DNA of 64,000 nt from Deltaproteobacteria bacterium (GTDB taxonomy: Bacteria; Myxococcota_A; Polyangia; Polyangiales; Ga0077539), in contig JADJAE010000165.1 of the NCBI GenBank assembly GCA_016704445.1, positions 62,001 through 126,000 of the forward strand, read 5' to 3'. Position 1 is the stretch's first letter. Every line of letters starts with the position of its first letter. Below, piece by piece: positions 46,129 to 55,900 of this stretch. The notes under the pieces were generated by a model. That model was not told the DNA's origin and made no database searches. It saw only the letters and a program-made list of their open reading frames with translations. The translations under genes were made by a program, and so were the position numbers.

Positions 46129-47082
46129 TTACCGCCCGTTGATCGCCCGATCGCCGTGCGCGCTGAGCATCCGCTCGCCGTGCCCGTTGAGGGGCGCGAT
46201 GCCGCTGGTCTCGCCGCTCGTCGGGGAGAGCATCGCCGCGTCCACCGCGCGCATCGCCTCGCCCTCGAAGCCGCGGAAGGCCACCGTGCGGTGCGGCCGC
46301 AGCAGAGAGAGCTCGTACAGCTCCTGGTAGGCCTTGAGCACCTCGGGCTGGTCGCGCAGCGCCGAGAAGGCCCGGCCCACCGCCAGCGGGTACTGCGCCT
46401 TGGCCTCGGCCACCAGCGCCGCGACCTTCACGCCCGTGTCGGCCTCGAGCTGGGCCGCCGCAAGACGCCCGTTCTCGTCGAGGGCGGCCTTGGCGCGCTC
46501 CAGCCGGGCGGCGATGGTGCCGAAGATCTGCCGCGACACCTCGGGCAGCAGCTTCACGTTGCGGATGAACACCCGCTCGATCTTGAGGCCCCAGCGCGCG
46601 GTCTCGTCGGAGATGTCCTGCTGGAGGCGCTCGCCGAGCTCGGTGCGGTCGCTGAGAATCTGCGAGAACTCCCGGTTGCCCAGGATGGACGTCGCCGCGT
46701 GGGAGACGAGGTTCTGCAGCGCGCGGTCCCAGTCGGCGACGCCGAAGATCGCCTTGGCCGGGTCCTCGATGCGAAACTCCAGCCAAAGGTCGACCATCAG
46801 CGTGGTGCCTCGGGCGTCGTTGACGTGCACGTCGTCGAAGAGCCGGAAGTCGCGGCGCAGGGAGACCGTGCGCAGCGACACCCAGGGGAGCATCCGAGCG
46901 GGCATCCACTGCATCCCCGGCTCGCGGAGCGTGCGCACGAGACGCCCGAAGCTGGTGACCAGCACGGCGTCCTCGTCGTCGACCTCCACGGTCATCAGCC
47001 GACCGATGGAGATCAGCAGGGGGATGAGGGCCATGCCCGCGAGCACGCCGAAGACCAGGCGGAAGACCTCGCTGCTGCTCAT
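46129..47082 (-). CDS. SPFH/Band 7 membrane protein (HflC/stomatin-like), second in operon
   Basis: 317 residues. An N-terminal membrane anchor (about 6-30) precedes an SPFH domain (about 35-215, VDDEDAVLVTSFGRLVRTLREPGMQWM, RGTTLMVDLWLEFRIEDPAKAIFGV, KLLPEVSRQIFGTIAARLERAKA). An Ala/Glu-rich coiled region follows. SPFH proteins form membrane-associated rings that organise lipids or control proteases. Its ATG overlaps the stop of the other SPFH gene (ATGA), so the two probably form a hetero-oligomer like HflK/HflC. The 3' end carries the boundary repeat of the palindromic element. Confidence 0.85.
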   Translation of the reverse strand: MSSSEVFRLVFGVLAGMALIPLLISIGRLMTVEVDDEDAVLVTSFGRLVRTLREPGMQWMPARMLPWVSLRTVSLRRDFRLFDDVHVNDARGTTLMVDLWLEFRIEDPAKAIFGVADWDRALQNLVSHAATSILGNREFSQILSDRTELGERLQQDISDETARWGLKIERVFIRNVKLLPEVSRQIFGTIAARLERAKAALDENGRLAAAQLEADTGVKVAALVAEAKAQYPLAVGRAFSALRDQPEVLKAYQELYELSLLRPHRTVAFRGFEGEAMRAVDAAMLSPTSGETSGIAPLNGHGERMLSAHGDRAINGR

Positions 47083-47960
47083 GAGTGATGCTCCTTCACG
47101 AAGACGGCGCGGGACTCGGAGAGCACCTCCGCGCGGCGGCGGTCGATGTAGTCGCGGAGGGTGCCCTCGCGGTGCAGGGAGGAGAGCGCGGTGGCGAGCG
47201 TGCGCACCTCCGTCTCCACGGCCTCGGCGCGGGCGCGGGCGATGGCGATGCCCTGCTCCGAGGCCAGCACCCGCTGCTCGCAGTCGGCCTGCGCGCGGAA
47301 GTAGAGCGCCTCGGCCTCGGTCTGCGCCTGGATCATCCCGTTGAGCGCCTCGGCGAGCTCGTCGGGCGGCAGGATGTCCGTGAGGTCGACGGCGTTGAAG
47401 TGCACCCCGTAGCGGTCGCCGATCTGCGTGCGGCAGAACTCCGCGATGCGGCGGTTGAGGTCGACGCGCTCGCGGCGGATGAGCGCGTAGGCCCCTCCCC
47501 CGGCGCCCAGGTCGGCGCGGGCGAGGTCGCGGGAGGGCGTGGTCTCGACGCGGAAGTTCGCGATCTCGTTGCGCAGCAGGCAGGTGAAGAGCCCGGTGAT
47601 GTGCTCGATGGGCGCGCGCAGCCCGAAGAGGAACTCCTCCAGACGCGCCTCGATGGGCTGGTAGCGGAGGATGGAGTCGAAGCGCAGCACGGTGCCGTCC
47701 TCGGCCATGGCCATCTGTCCGCCCTTCTCGCCGGAGAGGTCGACGGACTGCTCCATCGTCGGCACCAGCACCACCCGCTGCCACGGGCGCTTCTGGTGCA
47801 GCCCGGGCTTGTAGGTGCGGAGCCCGCCGGAGGAGTCGCGCTCGACCGCCCCGAAGGAGGTGAGCACCGCGAGGTGCCCCTCCCCCACGCGGAAGTAGCA
47901 GCGCGACGCCACCATGAGGCCGTAGATCAAGAGACCGATCAGCAATCCCCAGACGATCAT
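47079..47960 (-). CDS. SPFH/Band 7 membrane protein (HflK/stomatin-like), first in operon
   Basis: 293 residues. Residues 1-20 form a membrane anchor (MIVWGLLIGLLIYGLMVA). The SPFH domain opens with YFRVGEGHLAVLTSFG and contains GTVLRFDSILRYQPIEARL and TCLLRNEIANFRVE, with the coiled region RAQADCEQRVLASEQGIAIARARAEAVE near the end. It starts 31 bp after the SulP-carbonic anhydrase gene and is coupled by ATGA to the second SPFH gene. The pairing of two SPFH genes with an anion transporter suggests membrane-domain organisation of that transporter, an inference. Confidence 0.85.
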   Translation of the reverse strand: MIVWGLLIGLLIYGLMVASRCYFRVGEGHLAVLTSFGAVERDSSGGLRTYKPGLHQKRPWQRVVLVPTMEQSVDLSGEKGGQMAMAEDGTVLRFDSILRYQPIEARLEEFLFGLRAPIEHITGLFTCLLRNEIANFRVETTPSRDLARADLGAGGGAYALIRRERVDLNRRIAEFCRTQIGDRYGVHFNAVDLTDILPPDELAEALNGMIQAQTEAEALYFRAQADCEQRVLASEQGIAIARARAEAVETEVRTLATALSSLHREGTLRDYIDRRRAEVLSESRAVFVKEHHS

Positions 47961-47991
47961 TGGGAGTTCATCCTCTTCATGGGTTGGAACC

Positions 47992-50070
47992 TTAAAACCT
48001 GCTGGGGTCGCGGTCGGGCTGCCATCGCTGGTCCCAGCTCGGGCCGCGGCGCTCGACCTCGGTCGCCCGTGGGCGCACGGCCGCGGGGCCCTCCTCGTGC
48101 TCGCGGTAGGCCGCCACGAGCCCGCGGTTGACCTCCACCACGTCTTCATTGAACTCGCGGTGCACGTCGCTCACGAGCGACAGCCGCTCGACCGCGTCGG
48201 CCGTGTCGATGATCGCCCCGTGCGGAACAAACCGCCCGTCGGGAACCTCCACCCCCACCACCACGGCGCCGATGCCGATGTAGCAGTGCGACCCGACCAC
48301 CGCGTCGTGCACCACGGCCTTGAAGCCCACGAAGGTGTCGTCGCCGATGTAGCAGGGCCCGTGCACCAGCGCGTTGTGCGCGATGGAGACGTGGCGTCCC
48401 ACGTACACGGCCCAGTCCTCCCCGGCGACGGTGACCCACTTGTTCTTGAGGGCGTGCACCACCACCCCGTCCTGGAGGTTGGTGTTGCTGCCGATGAAGA
48501 AGGGCGAGCCCTCATCCGCGCGCACCGAGCTGCCCGCCGCGATGTGGACGTTCTCTCCCATCACCACCCGGCCGATCACCGAGGCCTGCCGGTGCACGAA
48601 GGAGGAGGCGGAGACCACCGCGCGGTCCCTGATCTGGCTGAGCCACTTGTGGTGGCCCGGGGCCTCGAGCTCGGTCGACGGACGGCGGCCCTTGGCCTCC
48701 TCGCGCCCCAGCACCGCGCGGATGCCCTTCTCGCGGCGCTTGGAGAGCTGCACCTCGGCGGCGTGCTCGTGGCGATGCAGGAAGGCGTGAAGCGCGTGGA
48801 GCACGAAGCCCCCGACGAGGCCCATCACCAGGTGGCCGGTGACGGTGCCCACGGCGGTGACCAGGAAGGCCGCGGCCTCGATGCGCTCCTTGCGGGCGAG
48901 CTCGATGAGGGTGCCCACCTCGACGAGGCGGAAGCCCACCACGCAGAGCAGACCCCCGAGCGCCGCCAGCGGAACCTGCGCGATGGTGCTCCCCAGCAGC
49001 AGCACCGAGGCCGCCAGCAGGACGCCGTGCACCAGCGCCGAGAGCCGGGTGCGACCGCCGCTCTGGACGTTGACCCCGGAGCGCACGATCACGCCCGAGA
49101 CGGGCATCCCCTGGAGGAGCCCGACGCCGAGGTTGGCGAGGCCCTGACCGAAGAGCTCGAGGTCGGGGTTGTGGGGCTTGTACTCCGGGGTCATGCGGTC
49201 GACCGCGCGCGCCGAGAGCAGCGACTCGATGGAGGCCAGCAGCGCGAGCGGCAGGGTGGCGGCGGCGAGGTCGAGCCAGCGCTCGTCGGGGATGCTCGGG
49301 AAGATCGGGTGGGGGATGGTCGCGGGCACGGCCCCGACGCGCTCGAGGTTCCAGCGCAGGTAGACCGAGACGGCGGTGATGAGCCCGATGCCGAGGATGG
49401 CCGCGGGGAAGCGCTTCAGGTGCCGCGTGGAGCTCACCAGGAAGGCCACGAAGAGGCCGCTCACCACCGCGGTCCACGAGACGTGATGCAGCCACGCCGG
49501 GCGGTGCATCATCTGGGCGAGCTCGTAGACCCGGTAGTCGAAGCCGAGCACCTCGGGAATCTGGCTGTCGAGCAGCTTGAGCCCGACGCCGGTGGTGAGG
49601 CCCGCGAGCACGGATTCGGGCACGCGCTTGCCAAGCCGTCCGGCCAGCGAGAACGACAGCACGAGCTGAACGACCCCGATCATCATGGCCGCCGCCGCCA
49701 CGCCCGTCGCGCCGAAATTGTGGGCCAGCGCGAGCACCATCACGTTGAGCGCCGCCGCGGGCCCGGTGACCTGGAACCGCGCCCCGCCGAAGGCCGCCGC
49801 GATGCTGCCTCCCACGGCGCCCGCGATGAGCCCGGCCACCGGGGGAAGGCCGCTCGCGACCGCCAGCGCCACGTTGAGCGGGAGCGCCACCGCGGCGACC
49901 GTGAGGCCCGCGATGAGGTCGGACACGAAGCCCGTGGAGCGGGCGACGTCCTTCCAGCTCTGCCACCAGTCCGTCGCCATCGAGAGCCAGCCCGCCTTGA
50001 GGGGGACGAATGGGTTGTCGCGCTGGCCGGACGCGGGACTCGAGGCGGGGTGATGGGGGCTGTGGTTCAT
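47992..50070 (-). CDS. SulP anion transporter fused to gamma-carbonic anhydrase
   Basis: 692 residues from the ATG at 50070 (an upstream ATG at 50103 would add 11). Residues about 35-440 form a SulP transporter with the family's VAALPLNVALAVASG-type start, a VTGPAAALNVMV segment, and a NLGVGLLQGMPVSGVIVRSGVNVQSG block. A basic linker leads to a left-handed beta-helix of the gamma-carbonic anhydrase (CamH/CcmM) type from about 497. All zinc ligands are in place: His539 (VVHAL), His565 and His570 (IAHNALVHG). Arg517, Asp519, Gln533 and Asp534 also match. The usual STAS domain is missing. It is probably a bicarbonate transporter whose enzyme interconverts CO2 and HCO3- at the membrane. It leads the operon with two SPFH genes. 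Confidence 0.88.
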   Translation of the reverse strand: MNHSPHHPASSPASGQRDNPFVPLKAGWLSMATDWWQSWKDVARSTGFVSDLIAGLTVAAVALPLNVALAVASGLPPVAGLIAGAVGGSIAAAFGGARFQVTGPAAALNVMVLALAHNFGATGVAAAAMMIGVVQLVLSFSLAGRLGKRVPESVLAGLTTGVGLKLLDSQIPEVLGFDYRVYELAQMMHRPAWLHHVSWTAVVSGLFVAFLVSSTRHLKRFPAAILGIGLITAVSVYLRWNLERVGAVPATIPHPIFPSIPDERWLDLAAATLPLALLASIESLLSARAVDRMTPEYKPHNPDLELFGQGLANLGVGLLQGMPVSGVIVRSGVNVQSGGRTRLSALVHGVLLAASVLLLGSTIAQVPLAALGGLLCVVGFRLVEVGTLIELARKERIEAAAFLVTAVGTVTGHLVMGLVGGFVLHALHAFLHRHEHAAEVQLSKRREKGIRAVLGREEAKGRRPSTELEAPGHHKWLSQIRDRAVVSASSFVHRQASVIGRVVMGENVHIAAGSSVRADEGSPFFIGSNTNLQDGVVVHALKNKWVTVAGEDWAVYVGRHVSIAHNALVHGPCYIGDDTFVGFKAVVHDAVVGSHCYIGIGAVVVGVEVPDGRFVPHGAIIDTADAVERLSLVSDVHREFNEDVVEVNRGLVAAYREHEEGPAAVRPRATEVERRGPSWDQRWQPDRDPSRF

Positions 50071-50219
50071 CGGGCGCCGCCCCGAGCACGGAGCGAACCA
50101 CATGGGGAAACAGCCACAACTGGGGGTGGCGCTCTGCCGCAGGAAACCGCAGCGTGCGGCGGATTGCCGCCCTCCCCCCCTCCGGCCGGGGCCCAGGGTT
50201 TAGGTGCTATCGTCCGCCC
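50071..50219. promoter_or_regulatory. Divergent promoter region between SulP-CA and YqiJ-like genes
   Basis: 149 bases between two divergent operons. On the plus strand TATCGT at 50208-50213 lies six bases before the GTG at 50220. No good -35 is seen, and no operator palindrome stands out. Confidence 0.35.
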
Positions 50220-51077
50220 GTGCAGCAGCTCCTCGACGCGGTCGTGACCTTCCCGGGGGCCATGTACACGGTGCTCCTGGGCGTCGTGACGCTCTACTGG
50301 ATCTCCATGCTGCTGGGCGCGGTCGACCTCGACCTGCTGGGCGGCGCCGAGCACGGAGGCACCGAGGCCGCGGCGGAGGGCGCGCTCGACGGTCACGGCG
50401 CCGGGGACGGGCACCTCGATCACGGCGGGGACATCGACCACGGCGGGGACGTCGACCACGGGGAGGCCGAGGTCGGGGAGGCCGAGCACGGAGGCGCCGA
50501 CCACGGGGACGACGGGGTGCTGAGTTCCCTCGGCGCGCTGGGGCTGCGCAAGCTGCCGATGACGGTGAGCGTGAGCCTGCTGGTGATCTGGGGCTGGCTG
50601 GTGAGCGTGCTGGGCGCGCTGACGCTCGCCGAGCCGGCGTCGCGCTACCTGCCTTCTGGGGTGTTCCGGGGGTTGCTCTTCGTCGTGGCGGCGCTGAGCT
50701 CGCTGAAGCTGGCGAGCCTGTCGGCGCGGCCCATTGCACCGCTCTTCGTGGCCAACAAGGCCTCGCGGCGGGAGCACCTGGTGGGCAAGCTGGCGGAGGT
50801 CTCGACGGGCAGGCTCGACGCGCGCTTCGGCCAGGTGCTGGTGTCCGACGGCGGCGCGGGCCTGCTGATCGACGCGCGCCACGAGGGCGGCGACGCCCTC
50901 AAGCGCGGCGACCGGGTGATCGTGACCTCGTGGGAGTCCGAGCGGGGCTTCGTGCTGGTGGAGCCCATCGACCGCTTCACGACGCTGAGGGTCGAGGGCG
51001 GGGCGCCGTCCGTCGCGGAGTCCGGCGAGCCCGAGGCGAAGTCGTGCGACGTTGCGGTCAAGCGGGTGATACGGTAG
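50220..51077 (+). CDS. YqiJ/NfeD-like membrane protein with His/Asp/Gly-rich loop
   Basis: 285 residues from a GTG. Two membrane-helix groups (about 1-35 and 110-165) flank a loop of HGG, DIDHGG and DVDHG repeats (about 55-100) that could bind divalent metal. The C-terminus (about 185-260) is an OB-fold of the NfeD/YqiJ type (LVGKLAEVSTGRLDARFGQVLV, KRGDRVIVTSWE). In E. coli YqiJ is paired with the flotillin YqiK; here too the flotillin gene follows, 61 bp downstream. The pair is expected to work in one membrane complex. Confidence 0.78.
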   Translation: MQQLLDAVVTFPGAMYTVLLGVVTLYWISMLLGAVDLDLLGGAEHGGTEAAAEGALDGHGAGDGHLDHGGDIDHGGDVDHGEAEVGEAEHGGADHGDDGVLSSLGALGLRKLPMTVSVSLLVIWGWLVSVLGALTLAEPASRYLPSGVFRGLLFVVAALSSLKLASLSARPIAPLFVANKASRREHLVGKLAEVSTGRLDARFGQVLVSDGGAGLLIDARHEGGDALKRGDRVIVTSWESERGFVLVEPIDRFTTLRVEGGAPSVAESGEPEAKSCDVAVKRVIR

Positions 51078-51125
51078 CGCCGCGTCTGGTGGGTCGCAGG
51101 CCCGCAGCGGGCCCGACGTCTCGAC

Positions 51126-51132
51126 GGAGGAG
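51126..51132 (+). promoter_or_regulatory. Strong ribosome-binding site of the flotillin gene
   Basis: GGAGGAG lies six bases before the ATG at 51139. It makes that ATG more likely than the in-frame TTG at 51136. Confidence 0.6.
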
Positions 51133-51138
51133 TGTTTG

Positions 51139-52935
51139 ATGGAGCAGTTGATCCCCATCCTGGTCGCGGTGGTCGCGCTGGTGTTGCTGGCGTTCGGCGT
51201 GTTCGCGCTGCTGGCGCGCTTCTATCGCCAGGTCGATCAGGGCAAGGCCCTCATCGTCAACACCTTGAAGAGCGAGCCCCTGGTGACGTTCACCGGGGCC
51301 ATCGTCTACCCGATCATCCACCGCGCCGAGGTGATGGACATCTCGGTGAAGACCATCGAGATCGACCGCCGCGGCAAGGAGGGCCTGATCTGCAAGGACA
51401 ACATCCGCGCGGACATCAAGGTCACGTTCTTCGTGCGGGTGAACAAGACCCACGAAGACGTGCTGAAGGTGGCGCAGGCCATCGGGTGCGTGCGCGCGAG
51501 CGACCAGGGCACCGTCGAGGGCCTCTTCGAGGCGAAGTTCGCCGAGGCGCTCAAGACCGTCGGCAAGCGGATGAACTTCGAGGACCTCTACAAGGAGCGC
51601 GACCACTTCAAGGACGCGATCATCGAGGTCATCGGCAAGGACCTGAACGGGTTCGTGATGGACGACTGCGCCATCGACTACCTGGAGCAGACGCCCATCG
51701 AGTCGCTCGACCAGAACAACATCATGGACGCGGAGGGCATCCGGAAGATCACCGACCTCACGGTGACCCAGAACCTCAAGACCAACGAGCTCCGCCAGAA
51801 GGAGCGCATGGAGACCGGGTCGCAGAACCTGGCCGGCGACGAGGCGATCTTCCGCTTCGAGCAGAAGCGCTCGGAGGCCGAGGCGCGCAAGAACAAGGAG
51901 GTCTCCATCTCGCAGTCGCGGGAGCAGAACGAGGCCCAGCGCATCGCCAACGAGGAGGCCAAGCGCACGCTGCTCGCGCACGAGAAGAACTCCGAGGAGA
52001 CCATGGTGGCGCAGCAGGCCCGCGAGCGCGCGGTGCTCGTCGCCATGAAGAACAAGGAGCGCGAGATCGCCGTGGAGATCGAGCGCGTCGAGCGGGCGCG
52101 GCAGATGGAGGTCACCACGCGGGAGAACGACGTGATCGCCCAGCAGATCACCCGGCAGGCCGAGATCGAGCGGCAGAAGCGGGAGATCGCGGAGGTGGTG
52201 CGCGGGCGCATCGCCGTCGACAAGACCGTCGCGGAGGAGGAGGAGCGCATCAAGGACGTGCGCGCCATCGCCGAGGCCAGCCGGCACCGCGACACCCTGA
52301 AGATCGCGGCGGAGGGCGAGGCCGCCCAGATGACCACCCGGCAGGTGAAGGCGGCGGAGGCGGCCGAGGAGGTCGCCAAGGCGCAGGCGCGGCAGCGGCT
52401 GGTGCTGGCGGACGCCGACCTCGAGGTGGCGGACAAGCAGTCGCGGGCGAAGGTGCGGCTGGCGGAGGGCACGCAGGCCGAGGCGTCGGCGGCGGGCCTC
52501 GCGGCGGCGAGGGTGCGCGAGGCCGACGCCAAGGCGCTGGAGCTGACCGGCGCGGCGGAGGCGAGCGCGATCCGGGCGAAGATGAGCGCGGAGGCGTCGG
52601 GCATCGGCGAGAAGGCCGAGGCGATGAAGGCGCTCGACAGCGTGAGCCGCGAGCACGAGGAGTTCAGGCTGCGGCTCGACCAGCAGAAGGTGATCTCGCT
52701 GGAGTCGATCCGCGCCAAGCGGGACGTCGCGGGGGTGCAGGCCGAGGTGCTGCGCTCGGCCTTCGAGCACGCGAAGATCAACATCGTGGGCGGCGACGGG
52801 GCCTTCTTCGAGCGCTTCATCCGCGCGGTGACGGTGGGGCAGTCCATCGACGGCGCGGTCGACCAGAGCGAGGTGCTCAAGGGACTGATGAGCCAGCTCG
52901 GCTCGATCTCCGCGGACGACGCTCCGAAGGGCTGA
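51139..52935 (+). CDS. Flotillin-family protein (YqiK-like)
   Basis: 598 residues. One membrane helix (about 5-26) precedes an SPFH/flotillin domain (about 30-210, ALIVNTLKSEPLVTFTGAIVYPIIHRAEVMDIS; ICKDNIRADIKVTFFVRVN; GKDLNGFVMDDCAIDYLEQTPIESLDQNN). A long Glu/Ala/Arg coiled-coil (about 225-520) is typical of flotillins. Flotillins scaffold ordered membrane regions and recruit partners. Its neighbours (YqiJ-like before, DUF3686 ATPase six bases after) suggest one complex. It is the third SPFH protein in a 13-kb stretch. Confidence 0.9.
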   Translation: MEQLIPILVAVVALVLLAFGVFALLARFYRQVDQGKALIVNTLKSEPLVTFTGAIVYPIIHRAEVMDISVKTIEIDRRGKEGLICKDNIRADIKVTFFVRVNKTHEDVLKVAQAIGCVRASDQGTVEGLFEAKFAEALKTVGKRMNFEDLYKERDHFKDAIIEVIGKDLNGFVMDDCAIDYLEQTPIESLDQNNIMDAEGIRKITDLTVTQNLKTNELRQKERMETGSQNLAGDEAIFRFEQKRSEAEARKNKEVSISQSREQNEAQRIANEEAKRTLLAHEKNSEETMVAQQARERAVLVAMKNKEREIAVEIERVERARQMEVTTRENDVIAQQITRQAEIERQKREIAEVVRGRIAVDKTVAEEEERIKDVRAIAEASRHRDTLKIAAEGEAAQMTTRQVKAAEAAEEVAKAQARQRLVLADADLEVADKQSRAKVRLAEGTQAEASAAGLAAARVREADAKALELTGAAEASAIRAKMSAEASGIGEKAEAMKALDSVSREHEEFRLRLDQQKVISLESIRAKRDVAGVQAEVLRSAFEHAKINIVGGDGAFFERFIRAVTVGQSIDGAVDQSEVLKGLMSQLGSISADDAPKG

Positions 52936-52941
52936 TCCAAC

Positions 52942-55900
52942 ATGGCCGACGCCTCGCCGGACGCTCCCCCCCCGAACGCGCCGACGGGCGCGGCCACGAC
53001 GACGACGGATGAACTCGGCGGCAGCTACGAGGTCATCCGTCGGCGGCTCCTCTCCTCCGCCGAGGCGCTCTCGCAGAAGGCCGAGCGGCTCAACGCCCGG
53101 CGCAAGGAGGTCTTCGGCGGGAGCGAGCTCGCGCTCGTCGCCACCGAGCGGGTGCGCACGGAGAACAACTGCCTCCCGCGCGACATCGTGGCGATCGGCC
53201 CGAGGCTGCTGGTGGGCTTCAACGTCTTCGTCGGGATGAAGTCCGAGGTGACGGTCCCGGACGTGTTCGCGCTCTACAGCCTCGACCGGCCCGACGGGGC
53301 GGCGCTCACCCTCTCTCCCCTCCCCCTCGAAGACGGCGGGATCTTCTCCGACGAGCGCTTCCAGAAGGACTTCACCGACCTCTTCCGCTACGTGCGCGAC
53401 GCCCGCCTCGGGCAGCTCCGGCGCACCGACCAGCGGCTGCTCGCGGTCTTCGCCACGGGCACCGGCGAGCGCGACAAGCGGGTGATGCGCTGGGGCATCG
53501 ACGCGTCGGGCAGGGTCTCGTACATGGACGCGCGCGGCGAGGACGACCACGTCCGGCCGAGGGCGCACGACTTCGCCTGGAAGGTCACCACCCGCGACGA
53601 CCAGGTGCAGGGGCGCCACCCCCACGTGAGCATCCTCGACGAGGTCTTCGTCGAGACCATCGGCGGCGACCTCACCATCAAGGTCGAGAACAACACCTCG
53701 ACGGGCCAGGGGCTCTACTCCGAGCCCGTGGAGGACGCCAACCAGGCCCTCGACGACGCGCAGATCGCGTACGCGCGCCTCGGGGCGTTGATCCTGTTGA
53801 GGGTGAAGCCGTACCGCGAGACGACGGCGCGGCACTTCATCTACAACCCGCGGCGTCGGCAGGTGCTGCGCGTCGACTCCATCGAGCAGGCGTGCCTCGC
53901 GCTCCCGGAGGACCAGGGGGTGCTCTACCCCGACGGCTATTACCTCCTCACGGGGGAGCACAAGCGCTTCGAGACCAACGGCGGTCCGATGCACTTCGAG
54001 CGCGCGCTGAAGGCTCCCAACGGGGAGGACGTGCTCTACGTCTTCTATCGGGACGCCGACGGGAGCTACCTGCTCTTCCCGTACAACCTGATTCGCAAGG
54101 AGGTGGCCTCGCCCATCGCCTGCCACGGGTATTCGTTGTTCGAAGACGGGACCCTCATCGTGGTGCGCGCGGCGCCGGGAGACGAGCCCACGCGCGTCCA
54201 CCCGATGCAGGTCTGGCGCACGCCCTTCACCTCCGCGGAGTTCGCGGCGGCGGCGCCGGTGACGGGGTCGTTCCTGGCCAAGGTGGGCAACCCCGACCTG
54301 GTGCGGGGCATCTCCGAGTCGCTCTCGCTGAAGCGGCTCGCCAACACCGACACCCCCACCCGGCAGACCTGGGAGGACCTCATCGCGGCGACCGGGCGGA
54401 TGGTGGACGCGTTCCACTGGCTCGGCCACGAGGAGGCCTTCGACCTGCTCTCGACGGTGAAGGAGCTGCGCGGCATCGCCGGGCAGATCATCGACGAGTT
54501 CGAGAAGGTCGAGGCCATCCGCAGGCGCGCCTCCGAGGCGCTGGCGAAGGCCGAGGAGCACCAGCGCGAGCTCCTCTCCGGTCGCCCGCAGGACCTCCGC
54601 TCCGCGGCGTCCTTCATGGACTCTCTCACGGCGCTGCGCCGTCAGCGGGGCTCCCTCGGGACGCTGCGCGAGCTGCGCTACATGGACCTCCCCCGGGTCG
54701 ACGCGCTGGAGGCCGAGGTCGACGCCCGCTTCAAGGAGACCAGCTTCGCCGCGGCGGACTTCCTCTCCGGCGCCGACTCGCTCCGGCCGCTGCTCGACGC
54801 GATCGCGGCTGCGGTCGACCGGGCGGGCAAGGCCACGCGCACGGTGGAGCTCGCCCCGCTGGTCAAGGAGGTCGACACCGTCCACGAGGGGCTGACGGTG
54901 CTCTCGGAGACCGTGGCGGGACTCGAGGTCGACGACCCGACGATGCGCACGAAGATCCTCGACGCGGTGAGCGAGGTCTTCGCGCAGCTCAACCGGGCGC
55001 GCGCCATCGTGCAGGGCCGCGCGAAGGAGCTGCGAGGCTCCGAGGGCCGGGCCGAGTTCGGCGTGCAGGTGAAGGTCTTCCAGCAGGCGGTGCAGAGCGC
55101 GCTGGCGGTGGCCGACTCGCCGGAGAAGTGCGACGCGTCGCTCTCGCGGCTGCTGGTGCAGGTCGAGGAGCTGGAGGGCCGCTTCGGGGAGTTCGACGAG
55201 TTCGCCACCGAGCTGGCCACGCGCCGCGAGGAGCTCCACGACGCCTTCAGCGCGCGGCGGCAGGCGCTGCTCGACGAGCGGCAGAAGCGCGCGCAGAACC
55301 TCCTCAACGCCGCCGACCGCATCCTCCAGGGCGTTCTTCGCAGGGCGCGGGCCTTCGCGACGGCGGAGGAGCTCAACTCCTTCTTCGCGGGCGACCCGAT
55401 GGTCACCAAGGCCCGCGAGCTGGTGGAGCAGCTCCGAGGGCTCAACGACACGGTGAAGGCCGACGAGATCGACGGCCGCATCCGCTCGGCGAAGCAGGAC
55501 GGGCTGCGCGCCCTGCGCGACCGGAGCGACCTCTTCGAGGGCGCCGACAACGTCATCAAGCTGGGGCGGCACCGGTTCTTCGTGAACACCGAACCCCTGG
55601 AGCTGACCATCGTCCCCAGGGAGGGGCAGCTCGAGGCGCACCTCACCGGGACGGACTACTTCGAGCCCATCGAGGACGCGGTGCTCAGCGAGGCCCGCGA
55701 CCTCTGGGAGCAGGGGCTGCCGAGCGAGTCCCCGGAGGTCTACCGCGGCGAGTACCTCGCCTACACGGTGCTCACCGACGCCCTGCGAGGCGAGCGCGGC
55801 CTCTCGCTCGAACGACTGAAGCAGGAGGCGCTCACCGAGGGCGCGCTGCTGGCGACGGTGCGCGCGGCGGCGGCCGACCGGCACGACGAGGGCTACGAGC

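Larger units (their letters stand above)
45785..46133. mobile_element. Transposase-free palindromic element with 9-bp flanking repeats
   Basis: A left arm (about 45792-45913) and right arm (about 46009-46124) are inverted copies of each other. They share their central cores (45820-45904 and 46011-46095) with the arms of the IS200-type element at 41.1-41.9 kb. The element has no gene; about 95 bases lie between the arms. It is bracketed by CGCCTTACC at 45785-45793 and 46125-46133; the right copy contains the stop codon of the SPFH gene (46129-46131). This looks like a MITE, although Y1 transposases do not normally make target duplications, so the direct repeat may have another origin. Confidence 0.75.
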
